Positions 43,060 through 55,214 of a DNA stretch of 64,000 nt are shown here, piece after piece. Source of the DNA: Gnetum montanum (lineage: Eukaryota > Streptophyta > Gnetopsida > Gnetales > Gnetaceae); NCBI GenBank assembly GCA_015680685.1, contig MNCI01023331.1, positions 241,224-305,223 on the forward strand, read 5' to 3'. The notes below the pieces were generated by a model. That model ran no database searches and had not been told where the DNA came from. It saw nothing but the letters and a program-made list of their open reading frames with translations. Each line of letters begins with the position of its first letter. Position 1 is the stretch's first letter. Both the position numbers and the translations under genes were made by a program.

Positions 43060-43447
43060 GCTCATCACGCAACTGTGCGTGACGCAGCGTAAATGTAACA
43101 CACTCCATGCAGCTACACGCGGTGGAGTATGATCAAAGTGTAGCTTACGCTCATCACGCTGCCGTGCGTGAAGAGCGTAAACTTGTCCTTAGACAGAATT
43201 TGCTTTTAACTATCTTGTAGCTTATTACGCTCATCACACTTCCGTGCGTGATAGAGCATAAACTTGTCCTTAGAACAGATTTGAGGCGCCTTTATTGTCC
43301 CGGTGCTTATTACGCTCATCACGCTACCGTGCGTGATGGAGCGTAAACTTGTCCTTAGACAAATTTACCTGTCTTCGGAGCTTATTACGCTCACCACGCT
43401 GCCGTGCGTGATGGAGCGTAAACTTGTCCTTAGACAAATTTGAGGCG
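43060..43447 (-). repeat. Tandem hairpin repeats in U3 of element C
   Basis: Four units of about 75-85 bp starting near 43143, 43225, 43308 and 43380, each with 'TACGCTCATCACGCT' and 'CCGTGCGTGATGGAGCGTA', then 'AACTTGTCCTTAGA'. Each unit is an imperfect palindrome (GCTCATCACGC / GCGTGATGGAGC). A fifth, partial palindrome lies at 43060-43090. They sit upstream of the TATA box and may act as enhancer or binding sites. Confidence 0.8.
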
Positions 43448-43508
43448 CGCTCCTGCTCAAACTACGAATCTTCGCCTGAGGCCGACCCGTAATTTTCACG
43501 GTGTTTCA

Positions 43509-44438
43509 CCCTGGGCCTTCGTTAACTTGCTTGTGCTACATGTGCCAGTATGACCGTTGGATGTGCATGACCATTGTGACTGTGAGTCTACTATGCTGTA
43601 ACTGTGAGCCTGCCATGCCATAATTGCACCATCAGCATTTGGAGATGTGTGGCAATGGTCTAATTAGGTGAAGTACATTGATGTCACACAACCACCCAGA
43701 TGCTTTGCTATTCATCGTAGTGTAGCATGCTCGGCTTAGTGTAGCACATTGTCCCATGTTTTGCTACACATATGCTACATACTTGCTACACTATGCTAGG
43801 CTATGTAGCATAGCATCTAGCCTTAGTTGTAAAAACTTGGTCAATCTGCAAACCTTGCTTCCTACACAGTAGAACTTGTAACCTTGCTAGCCTTGCCCTT
43901 TGCACTACCTTCTGTCTCTTCTGCAAGATTACTACACCTCGCTACGCCATGTAGCTTAGTGTAGCGTAGTAGTAGACATGGTCTGCCACTTCCTAACAGA
44001 AAGGGACATTATTGAAGGACTTGAAGTTGGTTAATGAAACTAGCTGTATTGTTATTGCTATGCTATGCTACATTATGTTGCATATTGTAGCGTGGAACTT
44101 CACTCTGCAAATGTTCTCTGAAGCTTGCTACGCTACATAGTGAGGCATAGCATAGTGTATAGACTTCATGACTTAGAAAACTTTCTAAACTATTTTGCGC
44201 ATCCAGAATGCTACTGCCAACTTCTTGCATCATTTCTAAGTAGGCTGTCGGCTAGGAAGACTACTTAGGTGGATAGGCAGGATGATCCGTAGAGCCTGTT
44301 CATACCCAAAGTAGAAAATTTACTGATCTGGCTACCCTAAACTCAAAGCATTCTCCTCCCAAAGAACTACCATAATGCTATGCGAATTTCAATGTCTGGT
44401 GAAGCGAGAATGACCTCACATTTTTTTGGAGTGTTTCA
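43509..44438 (-). mobile_element. Solo LTR Z, right part (LTR family I)
   Basis: Continues LTR Z after element C. It is the reverse complement of roughly the first 930 bp of LTR X and ends AGTGTTTCA at 44438. It has abundant 'GCTACGCTATGTAGC'-like palindromes. The next five bases CTCTC are the second copy of the target duplication. Confidence 0.85.
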
Positions 44439-46716
44439 CTCTCATCCAGCACTAGCTTCCCCTAGTTGATTAACCTTTGTATGTCATCCTACAATGCCAG
44501 ACAATAATCCATGTTGTGACCACACTATTGGTGGTAGTCAAAAAACCTATCCAGCCTAAAATCTCTAGGAACTGGAGGCTCATTGGGTAAGGCCAAAGAG
44601 GCGTTCCTAAGGAGCTCACAATAGCATTGATATTTCACATTTGCTTCTTTTGACATCTATTTGTGTTGGATGTATCATGTGGCCAACAGTTTCTTTAGAA
44701 GCTCTAAAGGCTTGAGAGGTAGTGGGGTGTACTTTGAGTGGTCTTTACTCTCAAAGTTGGGTTTGTGTTTTGTAGATGTCTCAGATGTAGGTATAGCAGG
44801 TTGCAGCACATTGCCCTATTTGGGCATAAGATTAGGTGCAGGTATGGTTGGTTTCTTGTTGTTCTTTCTACTGTTGTTACTAGGTGTAGGCTTGGCCTCG
44901 ATTGCCACACTAGCCACCATGGTTGTTGAGGCCTTTCCCTTTTCCTTCTTTGCGAAGGTGATTTTGTAAGTGATGTAGGCTAAGTCTTTGCTTACCTTGG
45001 CTGTGTCTTGTATGCTCTTAGTCTAAGTGAAGGCCTAACTAAGAGAGCAAGGAGTGAGGTAGTACAGTTTGAACTTGATGAAGTCGTTCACTGCACCGTT
45101 AAAGACGGCCAATAGATTTGCTTCCATGATGGGCTCGTGAATCTCGTTAAGGGTTGCACTCCAATGCTGGATGAACTTTTGGACTGGTTCTAGAGGATCT
45201 TGTTTCACACTCATCAATTGATCCAGTGTGGTTTATGGCTTCAAGTTGTGTATGAAGCATGTCACGAATTAGGTCAACAGCTCTTCCAGAGTTGAAATGG
45301 ATGAGTGTGGTAGTGCACGGTACCAATCTAGGGCTTTCTCAACTAAGGACATGGTGAAGACATGAATAATCATGTGCGACCATTACTATAGTAGCAAAGA
45401 CTTGGACCTGAAAGTAACAAGATGTGAATTGGGATATCCCTCCCCATCATACTTCATGAAGTGTGGGAGTAACATCCTCAGAGCTAGTGTCAAGGCAGGA
45501 ATTGTAGGGATGATAGTGTCATCCTGGTAAAGTTCATGACTTGTACTAGGTCAAAAATGATAGCTTTGAGGTGTTCTCTTTCCTTAGTGAGGGTTTGGAT
45601 AAGCTAGAATGCTTGGTCCAGACCCAATGATGTTGTAGGTGGTTGGGGAACTATGGAAGCAGGTTCCATCTATGGTATGGTAGGGGTGGTGGCATGACCC
45701 ATCGGTGGTGCCATTGGGACAACCCTTGCAAGCAATGCTACCTACATTATCCACAACCTAGTAGGTGGTGTTGTTAAGGTAGTGACCGCAGGTTGGGCTG
45801 ATGGATAGACTACTTGTCTCATCGGTAGCGTGGACCATAGCCCCGTGTTAGGTTGTATTGACTACAAGGCTTGGTGTATTTGAAAGTACACATAGTGAGA
45901 CATCTGCAATGGTTGCGGGGTAGGAAAAGAAGCAAATGGAGCCCACCACAGTGGATGGAATAGACGTAAATGTAGGAATAGAAAAAAAAGTTGTGTATGA
46001 TTGTGTAGTAGGTATGGTATGAGCATGTAGTAGGGTAGCCATAATTGGTGTATTATATGCTATAGGACTAGACTGTTGAATAGCCTACAAAGGAATAGTA
46101 GTTGTAAACAAGACAGGAAAAATAGATGAGAGCAGGCATTGAAATTCTGTAGGATTGGCATGGCTACCCATAGCAATTGTAACCATAGGTTACAGAAGTG
46201 TAGACATGATTACAAAGGGAGTAGTAATAGACAATGGCTTGGCCCAGAAGGATTGGGTAGGAGGGATAGGAGCGGGGTCGATTGAACCTCCCTCATCTGA
46301 TTGGGAATCGAGTTGTTCCTGTCCATCTTGGAAAGAGTCATCTTGGTTTGACGTTGTGTCTTGTTGCTCCCTAAGCCTATCCATTTCAATTAGTTGGTCT
46401 AGAAGCTATTGATACACTTGTGTTAAAGGTAAAGAAACGTCGGGAGTAGGAACGAATTCCTTCCCATTGCAGTAAGTGAACTTGAAGCTATATTTGTCCT
46501 TGAGTTTGTGTATGTCCAAGGGTAGATTGGCATGCACCTTTGCATAGAGGAAACTATAACGCCCATGTTGCTAAGCTAATCCCTCAAGTCCTCAGTATTG
46601 GATTCTGAGGGATCGCTGTGTTTCCATCATTAGGTTCAGTGAACCATGATGGGAACTTCAACATTGAAGGGAACTTCCACATTGAAGGGATTAATAGTGG
46701 TAGTTGAAAAATCCAT
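44439..46716 (-). pseudogene. gag of element Y
   Basis: Minus strand from ATG 46716 ('MDFSTT'). Recognisable parts are 'MSVKQDPLEPVQKFIQHWSATLNEIHEP' split across 45217-45120, the gag core around 45560-45060, the charged 44969-44661 region, and the zinc-knuckle-like part at about 44520-44580. It joins the protease half at 25836 across solo LTR Z. Frameshifts and stops are frequent. LTR W lies 24 bp upstream of the ATG, so the Y leader and 5' LTR are not seen. Confidence 0.75.
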
Positions 46717-46740
46717 TTTAATTTGAGTACTTTTGCAAAA

Positions 46741-48284
46741 TGAAATACCTCAAAAAATACGAGGTCATCTTGGCTTCACCAGGACTTGCAATCTATGGAA
46801 TGTCATGGCAATTCTTCAAGAGGAGAATGCTTTGAATTCAGGCCGACCAGTCTAGCAAATTTTCTACTTTAGGTGTCAACAGGTTCTAAGGGTCATCCCA
46901 CCTAATCACGTAAGTAGCCCCCTCAGTTGGCAACCTACTCAGAAGCAACATGGAGTTGGTAGCAGCATTCTGGATGCACAAGAAATAGTTTGGGAAGTTT
47001 TCTAAGTTACGAAGTTCGCTATGCTACACTACACTGTGTAGCATAGCATGCTTCAAGAAAAAATTGTAGAATGTAACACAACACTAGATGTACAGACAAT
47101 TTCCTAACCCATTTTTGGGTCTTGTGATGATGTCTTCTTCCATCAAGAAGCAGTAGACTATGTTTGCTGCTACGCTACGCTGAGCTACAAGGTGCAACAA
47201 GGTGTGGAAATCCTATGGGAGAGGAAGAAAGTAGCTCAAAGGGCAAGAATGGCCAAGTATGCAAGTCTTACACCATAGAAAATGAAGTCTGATGAATCCA
47301 TAGAGTTTCTGCGGATAAGGTCAGTTTTTATGCTACGCTACACTGCGTAGTGTAGCACAACGTATCAAAAACACAATATAGGAATTAACATCATGTTGCA
47401 TCAAACATGCTATGCTACAATAAATAGCAAGGCATAATGGTGGTTGCATGAAATCAAGATGCCTTGCTAAACTACTGGCATGCATCCCTAGGTCCTGACA
47501 GCACGACGACGGTGTGGCAGGTCTACAGTCGCAACACTCACAACGCTCACGAGTGCAATGGCCACATTGGCACATGTGGCATGAGCAAGCCAACAAAGTC
47601 CAAAGTACGTGGCATCCAAATCATTGCTCCTGCATGCCCTCAGTCCTATAAATACCCCAGTAGGTGGCATTCAAAGGACTTTTTCACTAGACCTTTTTTT
47701 GCACTTATCTGGGACTCTCGGGCCTTTTCGAATTTTGAAGGTCCCTAGAAATTCTCCCTTTTGGCTCTGCTTTTAGGCTTGGAATTTTCTTTCAGAACTG
47801 TTCGACTATTCCCGAACTCCCTAGCTCTCTGGAGTTCCCTCGGACCAACATTCTCCCAATAGAAAACATTGTAAAATTCTCATTCAACATTGCAAACAGC
47901 ATCAATCTTCTGGTTGGCATCCCATTCTGCATTCTCTTTGTTTTCTATCACCTTGGTAGAACCCAACATCGCCCGTCTCGAAGTTCACGCCTAAGTACCC
48001 AAGTTGTCAGCCTATTACATTCCAGTTTCCTCTAAGGCCTCTGCGTTACATCATGCTGCACAACCGATTGTGCTGATTTCAGGCAAATCAAATTTGTAAC
48101 ATCAAAGCGGTGCATTTCTTTAATTGTGCTTGATTCATTTTTTTAATATTATTGCATGTTGCATTGTTCTCTATTTTTTCTTGGCCTAAAACATTATTTC
48201 ATTTTATTTATCTGCACTTTGGTCCGTCATTTTACATTTTATCTATGTTTTAATGCATAACGTTACAAAAGGCTATATAGACGC
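46741..48284 (+). mobile_element. LTR W (LTR family I), truncated by element V
   Basis: Starts TGAAATACCTCAAAAAATACG. It matches LTR X through the TATA box (TATAAATA 47647-47654) and on to 'AAAAGGCTATATAGACG' at 48284, where LTR V begins. Its orientation is opposite to Y gag. The remaining ~150 bp of its end would lie beyond element V, outside the window. Confidence 0.8.
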
Positions 48285-49652
48285 TATACTGTCCGAAATC
48301 GTCAGTCTCCGGTTGGAAAGAAACTGGGGGAATCACCAGACATGCACAGAAGACCCTACCTTCGCTTGATGTCAAGCTAGAGTGAACAAAGGTAGAGTAC
48401 CTTGAGTGGTCCGTGCGCGGATCAAGCAAGGATTTCCCCAAACGCACACCAAGGTGCTATATGCTGGGTCATACATAAACGACATAAAAGATGTAAAATA
48501 GAGCGTAAACAGTGTAACTAGTGTAAACAAAGCGTAAACATAAAACAACGTAAATAGTAAACATGCAACAATTGATACAAAACTGTAATTGATTTCAGGA
48601 AGAAAATGTAGCAATATTATTACAAAGTGAGAGTTACAATACATCGGTCTAACGCAGTTGTGGCTTTCACACAAGGTGGACGAATAGCCCCGGTGGATGC
48701 AGGGATGACTGTTGGCTAGTTTAAATTGTAGGCATAGTGTAGAGGCTATATGCTCAGCGTATAGGGTTTTCCAGCATATAAGGTTCCCTACTCTAGTTCT
48801 TAGCATCTCTATTTTTTTCTCTGGTTTTCCCAAAATTCCCAACCAACCTCGATCTAGTGAAAAATTGGGGTTTTTATATAGGTTTTGACATTAGACTCGG
48901 GTTGGGTGACACGTGGCGTGTTGACTAGGTGTAAAAGAATAAAATTTACAAGTGTACAGCGTGTTACATCTGCTGGGCATATATGCTGAGCGTATATGCT
49001 ATGTTAGGCGGGCATATACTTTGGGAGTATACGCTGGGTGTATACGCTGGGCATGCGGGATATATACGCTGGGTGCATACGTTGCATACGCTAGGTGCAT
49101 ACACTGCATACGCTAGGCGTATACGCTAGATGTGTTGGGGCGTATACATTGTATCTACCGAGTGTATAGGCTGTGTCTACCAGGCATATACGCTAGGCGT
49201 ATACACTGGGCATATACGTTGATGGTTGCTCTGCTCATGTGAGTTTCTGCCTTGTACCAAATCTTGCTCCAGAGTGCTATTTCCATCTTCAGGGATTGCA
49301 TGCTAGGCGTATGCATCAGTCGTACAGGCTGATCATACTTGTGAGGTGTGTACGCTGGGAATGTACGCTGGCCATCTACATTGGGCATATACGCTGTAGA
49401 TGCAATCTAAAGAGTATATGCAAAGAATACATACTTAGTGTAAACTAAATATTTTAAGCTCTGAAGTTGCCAGATTTGATAGCAGATGTTTTCGTGGTCA
49501 TCAACGGGTCCCAAGTAACTGCTCCTCATTGAGTTCGACTCTACTTGAAGCTATTTGTGGGGTTCTCAAGCTTTAGTCATGCTAGGGAGCATCGTGACTT
49601 AGCTTGATTCTTTTTGGAAAAAGTACTAAGCTCAAAATGTTATAGTGTTTCA
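48285..49652 (-). mobile_element. 3' LTR of element V (LTR family III)
   Basis: On + it starts TATACTGTCCGAAATCG (compare TGTACCGACCGAAATCG, the complement of the LTR U end) and ends AGTGTTTCA. TATATAAAAA on the minus strand is at 48880-48871. Around 48960-49400 it is dense in GCGTATACGC-like palindromes. A polypurine tract follows at once, so this is the downstream LTR of a minus-strand element. Confidence 0.8.
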
Positions 49653-49710
49653 TTGGCCCCTCTTTGTTGACACTTGGAGGAATCGATGCGAGAAGCATCT
49701 ACAAAGAAGT
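49644..49710 (-). promoter_or_regulatory. Polypurine tract and decayed hairpin, element V
   Basis: Minus-strand CAACAAAGAGGGGCCAA precedes the LTR start TGAAACAC. AGTGTTTC and TCTTTGTTGA at 49644-49670 can partly pair with 'ATCTACAAAGAAGTGC' and 'AAAACATC' at about 49687-49710. Element V is old, so the pairing is imperfect. Confidence 0.55.
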
Positions 49711-49780
49711 GCAAAACATCACAAGCAACTTGANGCGAGAAGCATCTACAAAGAAGTGCAAAACATCACAAGCAACTTGA
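49688..49780. other. 46-bp duplication around a single N
   Basis: The 46 bases before the N at 49734 are repeated exactly after it. This is how two overlapping contig ends look when joined without merging. It is probably not biological. Confidence 0.8.
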
Positions 49781-50745
49781 TAAAGACTTTGTCCTTTGCC
49801 ACCTGACTAGACATAATCGCACTGTGTTCTGTAGTACATAGGATTGGGAAAGTGGAATCTGTAGCTGGTAGGAAAATGGAGATTGTGGGGACTGGGAACT
49901 GACCAAGGGATTGTGCTTGGTAAAGGGGATGCGTTGGTGTGTATCATGTTGATCCTTGTCAATAGCCATTATTTAGCAGACTCAGAATCAAGACATGCGA
50001 TGTGCATTCTTTGGCCAAACAACACTCTTGGTTAGTGTCCAAGAGGACTTGTTGGTGAGACCAAAGCCACGTGATGATGTGTTGCATTCTTTGGAGGAAC
50101 AAGGTCCTTGTTTAGTGTTTTAGGGGGAAGCCTATTGGTGGAGAGTTAAAGCCATGCAATAGGATGTCACTCAATTGTTTTTGACATAAGTATTTGTTTT
50201 CAAGACAACTGTCATCTCGTGTTATGTTTTATGTGGGAAGAGATAATTTTTTTTAGAAGAAGCTTTGTTTTGATCTTGTACTCATGCTCAAGTGCTATGT
50301 TGTGTGTTACAAATGCTTCAAAGTGTTACAGTGCGCAACAACATGCTCAAAGTTTTGAGTGTATTGGGTGTATCGGAGGTGTGGCTAAGTAGAGTATGTT
50401 GATGAATAGATAGGAAATGTACCAGAAAATGGGGATGTACTAGTGAATGGCTTGATTTAGTCTTGCCACATGTGCTGTGAACAACATCTCATCTTACTAC
50501 TTATGACAAAGTGCATTCTTGTACGAACACCTCTAAGTGTCATCTTGCAAACACAACTCCAAGAAGACATGAAAACCATGAGTGAGTAAGCAAACTTAGA
50601 CTTAAATAGCTACTGATAAAACAATGGCACCAGATGAGATGTCAGGCATGGCATATGGCTGGCAGCAATATTGTTAGGATCAGCAGATGGCGAGCGATGC
50701 AGCGATTCTGATGAAGTTTGAATGCAGCCATAGATTGAAGAAATA
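49781..50745. other. Non-coding 3' spacer of element V
   Basis: AT-rich sequence between the polypurine tract and the motif array, with phrases such as 'GCATTCTTTGG' recurring loosely. No coding or RNA feature is supported. Confidence 0.5.
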
Positions 50746-50749
50746 GAGA

Positions 50750-51360
50750 TAAACTTACTAGTTTATAGTATTAGTGGACTATCATGGGTTAGTTTTATGT
50801 CATGACCCATTGGACATTTCCCGTTAGCATCGTGGAGGACTGTGTGTTGCCAGTTTCTAGTCTTAGCGGACCGTGAAGAGGTAAACCAGTTTATAGTCTT
50901 AGCGGACTCTAGTGAGTGGGACTGTGGCATTTTACTGTCGTACCGGATGGGTGCTAGTTTATTATCATTGTAGACATTGTGTGGTATTAGTTTATCATCG
51001 TGATGCCAGGACGGGCTGTGGTATCAATTTTAAGTCATGATCCAAGACTGTTCTATGGTATCAGTTTACTGTCATGATTCCAGCATGAGCTATGGTATCA
51101 GTTTATAGTAATGATGCCAGGACTCGCTGTGGTATCATTTTATAGTTATGATGCCAGGACTAGCTATGGTATCATTTTATAGTCGTGATGCCAGGACTCG
51201 TTGTGGTATCAGTTTATAGTTGTGATGCCAGGACTCGCTGTGGTATCAGTTTATAGTCATGATGCCAGGACTCGCTGTGGTATCAGTTTATAGTCATGAT
51301 GCTAGGACTTGCTGTGGTATCACTTTATAGTCATGATGCTAGGACTCGCATGTACCTAAG
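50750..51360 (+). repeat. Motif array after integrase, element V
   Basis: The first half has diverse units with AGTTTATAGTCTTAGCGGAC-like cores (50760-50960). The second half has at least eight homogeneous ~37-bp units 'GGTATCAGTTTATAGTCATG' plus 'ATGCCAGGACTCGCTGT'. The AGTTT...GTC core and its orientation relative to pol match C and X. The homogenised half suggests later local amplification. Confidence 0.85.
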
Positions 51361-51375
51361 CTTGTACTCAAATAT

Positions 51376-54300
51376 GGAATGGTTTCAAGAACGAGTGATT
51401 GGTTGGATTTGCGAGCTCATTTCCTTTCATATCAACTAACTTGAATGCTCCATTGTCATGTGCTTTAGTGACCAAGTAGGGCCCTTCCCAGTTGGCTGAG
51501 AATTTATCTGGGTGTTCCCGAATGGCCTTAAGTACAAGGTCACCTTCTTTGATGGGATTCTTATGAATGTCGTGCCGATGGCATTTTCGTTACTATTTTT
51601 GGTACCATTCAATCTGATCGAGTGCACGTATGCGTTCCTCCTCCACCGAGTCCAGGTCAATGATGTGAAGGTCATTGTTTTGCCCTTCGTTGAGGAGTCC
51701 GGAAAGTGTGATCCTTAAAGATGGTACCTGTAATTCCAGAGGTAAAATAGCTTCTAAACCATAAACAAGACTATATGTCATTTTACCTGTTGAAGTCTGA
51801 TGCGTAGTACGATATGCCCACAATGCGTATATCAACTATTCGTGCCACCTTCGCTTGCTTTGGGTAAGTATCTTTTTAAGTATTGTAATAATGGTTTTGT
51901 TTGTGGCCTCTGCTTGCCCATTGCTCTGAGGATAGTAAGGGGATGAAAATGAGTTTTTGATTCCCAGAATTTCACAAAAATTTTTGGTTTCGGCACTGCT
52001 AAATTGCGGCCCGTTGTCAATGTTGATGGTCATGGGGATGCCAAAATAGGTTACAATATTCTCAAGAATGAAGTTTCATACGTGTTTAGATGTGGTTTTT
52101 CGAAGGGGAACAACCTCTACCCACTTCATGAAATATTCTGTTGCGGTTATGATGAAACTATGCCATGCAGAAGATGAGGGTGTTATTGGTCCGATAAGGT
52201 CCAACCCCCACTTTTGAAAGGGCCACATGATTTGTGATCTATGCAACTCATTTGGTGGGACATGGATTAGATGACTATGTCTTTGACAGGTACTGCATGT
52301 TTTAACCTTGGAGAGACAATCATACTCCATGTGTGGCCAATAATAGCCTAAGTATCTTATCTTTGTTGCCATTGCTTTTGGTGCTATGTGTCCTTTGCAT
52401 AGTCCGTTATGTACTTGTTCAATGATGGTTTGGGCATCAGTACTACTAACGCATGTTAGCAATATGCCTTCGTAGGATTCACGACACAATGTGTCCCCTA
52501 CTAGTGCATACTGCCTAGAACGCTTTCGTACCCCATCTTTTCATGCATGTGTTAAGTATTGCGGTGTTTCACCGCGTAGAAGGTACTCTTTTATGTCATC
52601 ATACCATTCTATCATGTGTGTTGTACTAACGGATGCAATTGGCAACGTATCAAGAGTATCGGTTATTGGTTTAGCACAACTGATTATGGAGCTTGGTAAT
52701 GTACGAAACATGTCAGGCGATATGTTTAACGCTAAGGTGGCCAGTGCATCTGCGATGGTATTATCATTTCTAGACACGTGTTGCACATCAATGTTTTCGA
52801 ATCGCTTCAGTAAGTGTTTTGCTAAGTCACAGTATGGTTGTAAACATTGCGCTTTGCATGTATAAATATCTATGACTTGGTTTAAGACTAGTTGTGAGTC
52901 TCCTCTAACCACAAGCCATGTGATGTCTGAAGCTAGTGCTGCCATGAGACCTCTAAGGAGACCTTCATACTCTACTATGTTGTTGGTACAACGATGGTTG
53001 AAACGAGAAGCAAAGGGTCTGATCTCCCCAGAGGGATAGGTGATGATAGCGGCAGCACTTCCTCCTCGAGAGGTGGATGCTCCCTCAAAGTTTAGAATGG
53101 CATCGTAGTCATTGGGTACTATGTCTATTGCACTTATATTTTCATCTGGGAATTCTGGCTCTATCGTTGCTTGATCGTGTGTTGGTGATGTGGCCATTTG
53201 ATTTGCTATGGCTTGACCCTTAACTGATGATTGCACTATGTAATGTAGGTCAAACTTAGCTATCATGGCTTTCCAACAGGCTATTCGACTTGTTTTGTAA
53301 ATGTTTCTTGTGATTTCTCTTAGCACATTATCCTTGCAGATTATATTGACCTGGTTACGAAAGAGGTAATGTTGCCATTTTCTTAGAGAAAAGACCAAAG
53401 CTAAACATAATCTCTCCACCTCGTTATACTTTTTCTTGTGGGCAACTAATGCATGGCTTAAGTAATAGACAGGGACTTCAGTTCCATCATTTTATTTCTA
53501 GCAAAGCATAGACATGATTGAAGAATCCGAAGTGGCGAGGTAGATGTAAAACAGTTTATCATTCTGAGGTGGATAAACCGTGGGCAGTTAGGCAAGTGCC
53601 ATTTTAATATTATTGAATGCTTCTTGGCATTGTGGAGTCCATTCAAAATGGACGTTCTTGTGTAACAAGTGATTCATAGGTTTTAATTTTTCTGTTAGTT
53701 TTTCTATGAACCTTCGGATGAACTGTAATCTACCTTGTAGACCTCGAAGTTTGGTAAGGTTTCTAGGTGGTTTTAAGTTTGTTATGGCCTTAACTTTATC
53801 GGGGTCTATTCGTATCCCTACTTCCGAGGCTATGAATCCAAGCATTTTTCCTATTTTGACACTGAAGATGCATTTCTTTGGATTAATTCTCAGTTCATAT
53901 TTTAAACAACGTTTTAGTACTAAGTCAAGATCTTGTACATGTTGTTCCGATGTCTTCGATTTAACCACAATGTCGTCCATGTAGTCGTTGAGCGAGTGTA
54001 ACATGTAATCGCTAAAAATGAATGTCATCACCCATTGATGTGTGGCCCCAGTGTTCTTGAGGCTGAAGGGCATCATTGTATAACAAAAGGTTCCCCATGG
54101 TGTCATGAAGGTAGTCCGGAGCTGATGCTCCTGGTTAATACGTATCTGGTTATCCCGAGAAGCCATCCATAAAAGATAATAGGGTGTGCCCAGCGGTCAA
54201 GTCGACAAGTTGATCGATGCTGGGTAGGGGAAAATCATCTTTTATGGTTGCAATGTTTAGATCCCAAAAGTCAATGCATAAGCAAAAGCTTTTGTTCTTC

Positions 54301-54842
54301 TTCGGGACAATGACCATGTTAGATATCCAATCAGCGTAATCGACAGCCCGAATGAAACTAGCCTGATAAAGTTTGGTGAACTCATTGCGAACTGCCAATG
54401 CCACCTCAGGTTTAACCTTTCATGCTTTTTGCTTCACTGGCCTCAATTTTGGATCAAGGATAATATTATGCTGGATGATTCGAGGGTCCAATCCAGGCAT
54501 GTCCATGTATGACCAAGCGAATGCCTTTATGTTGTCCCTAAGCACATCCTCTATGTCTTTGGCCAGTTGAGGTTGCAGTAATGTACTTAGTTTTAATATT
54601 TTAATTTCTCCATTAGGCATGGCAATGGGGGTTTCGATCAACAAGTCTTCGGTGATGTTTTCAGCTTCTATGTCAAGGGGCTTTGTCATACCTTTGTAGT
54701 TATCTATCGTTTGCTGTGTTGAGGCTATGACTGTGTCATCCGTTGATAAACTTAAGTAGATGAGATTTATGTCGATGTTCCTTGTGATCTTTCCATGTGG
54801 CCCATCAATGATTAACGGTGTGGATAAATGTTGATAATCCAT
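51376..54842 (-). pseudogene. pol of element V
   Basis: All pol domains remain in order but broken by stops and frameshifts. The N-terminal part starts at ATG 54842 (conserved start). RT runs 54404-53588 with 'YMDDIVVKS' as the catalytic box. RNase H 1 and archaeal-type RNase H lie at 53419-52541 ('AILNFEGAS', 'NNIVEYEGLLRGL', 'DNTIADALA'); the first Asp of the latter is now Glu. Integrase lies at 52489-51376 with HHCC, 'WGLDLIGP', 'NIDNGPQF' and 'NGQAEATNK'. The last keeps the catalytic Glu that element C has lost. Confidence 0.9.
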
Positions 54843-54959
54843 CAGGCTTGCTCCTACCAATGAACAGAGAGCAGAATGAGCTAACAGGTATTATTCCATG
54901 TTCTCTGGCAGCGTAAGTCATGTGTACATGCATGATGGTGGTTTATCATCACATTGGGA

Positions 54960-55095
54960 TGCATGGTATTTTAAGGCCTTACCAGGTTGTGGGTGGTAGT
55001 TTAAGGCCATACTGGGCCATAGGGGGTTTGTATGTGGTAGTTTAAGGCCTTACTGGGCCGCCATGGTAGTTTAAGGCCATACCGGGCCGTATAAT
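54960..55095 (+). repeat. AGTTTAAGGCC motif block, element V
   Basis: Four copies of 'TAGTTTAAGGCC(T/A)TACTGGGCC' or close variants between 54966 and 55092, between the pol start and the antisense gene. In A and Y this position has the GGTC-type version, so V carries the GGCC type here. Confidence 0.75.
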
Positions 55096-55182
55096 GTACA
55101 TAGGAGAGTTTGCACTAAAATGTTCGGTGTGGACATCTGAGGTTGGGTTTACAAGGGAACTGGGATGTAGTAATATTTGTTT

Positions 55183-55214
<32 letters not shown>

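Larger units (their letters stand above)
26524..43508 (-). mobile_element. Element C: near-complete Tat/Ogre-type Ty3/gypsy retrotransposon with an antisense gene
   Basis: About 17 kb including a gap. LTRs lie at 26524-28012 and 42131-43508, with the exact duplication CCCTG at 26519-26523 and 43509-43513. Minus-strand order is gag, protease, antisense gene on the + strand, RT, RNase H, archaeal-type RNase H, integrase, motif array, polypurine tract. The comparable 498 bp of the two LTRs differ by only about three substitutions, all transitions, so the insertion is recent. Gag and integrase each carry one in-frame stop, so it cannot be autonomous as it stands. It sits inside solo LTR Z. Confidence 0.95.
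42131..43508 (-). mobile_element. 5' LTR of element C (right)
   Basis: 1378 bp, TGTAACGACGG...GGTGTTTCA on the + strand. Reading on the minus strand, U3 is about 43508-42800 and R-U5 about 42790-42131. The outer part of U3 holds tandem hairpin repeats (43060-43447). The inner end forms the small hairpin CGACG-GAAAA-CGTCG next to the terminus. Intact, unlike the left LTR. Confidence 0.95.
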
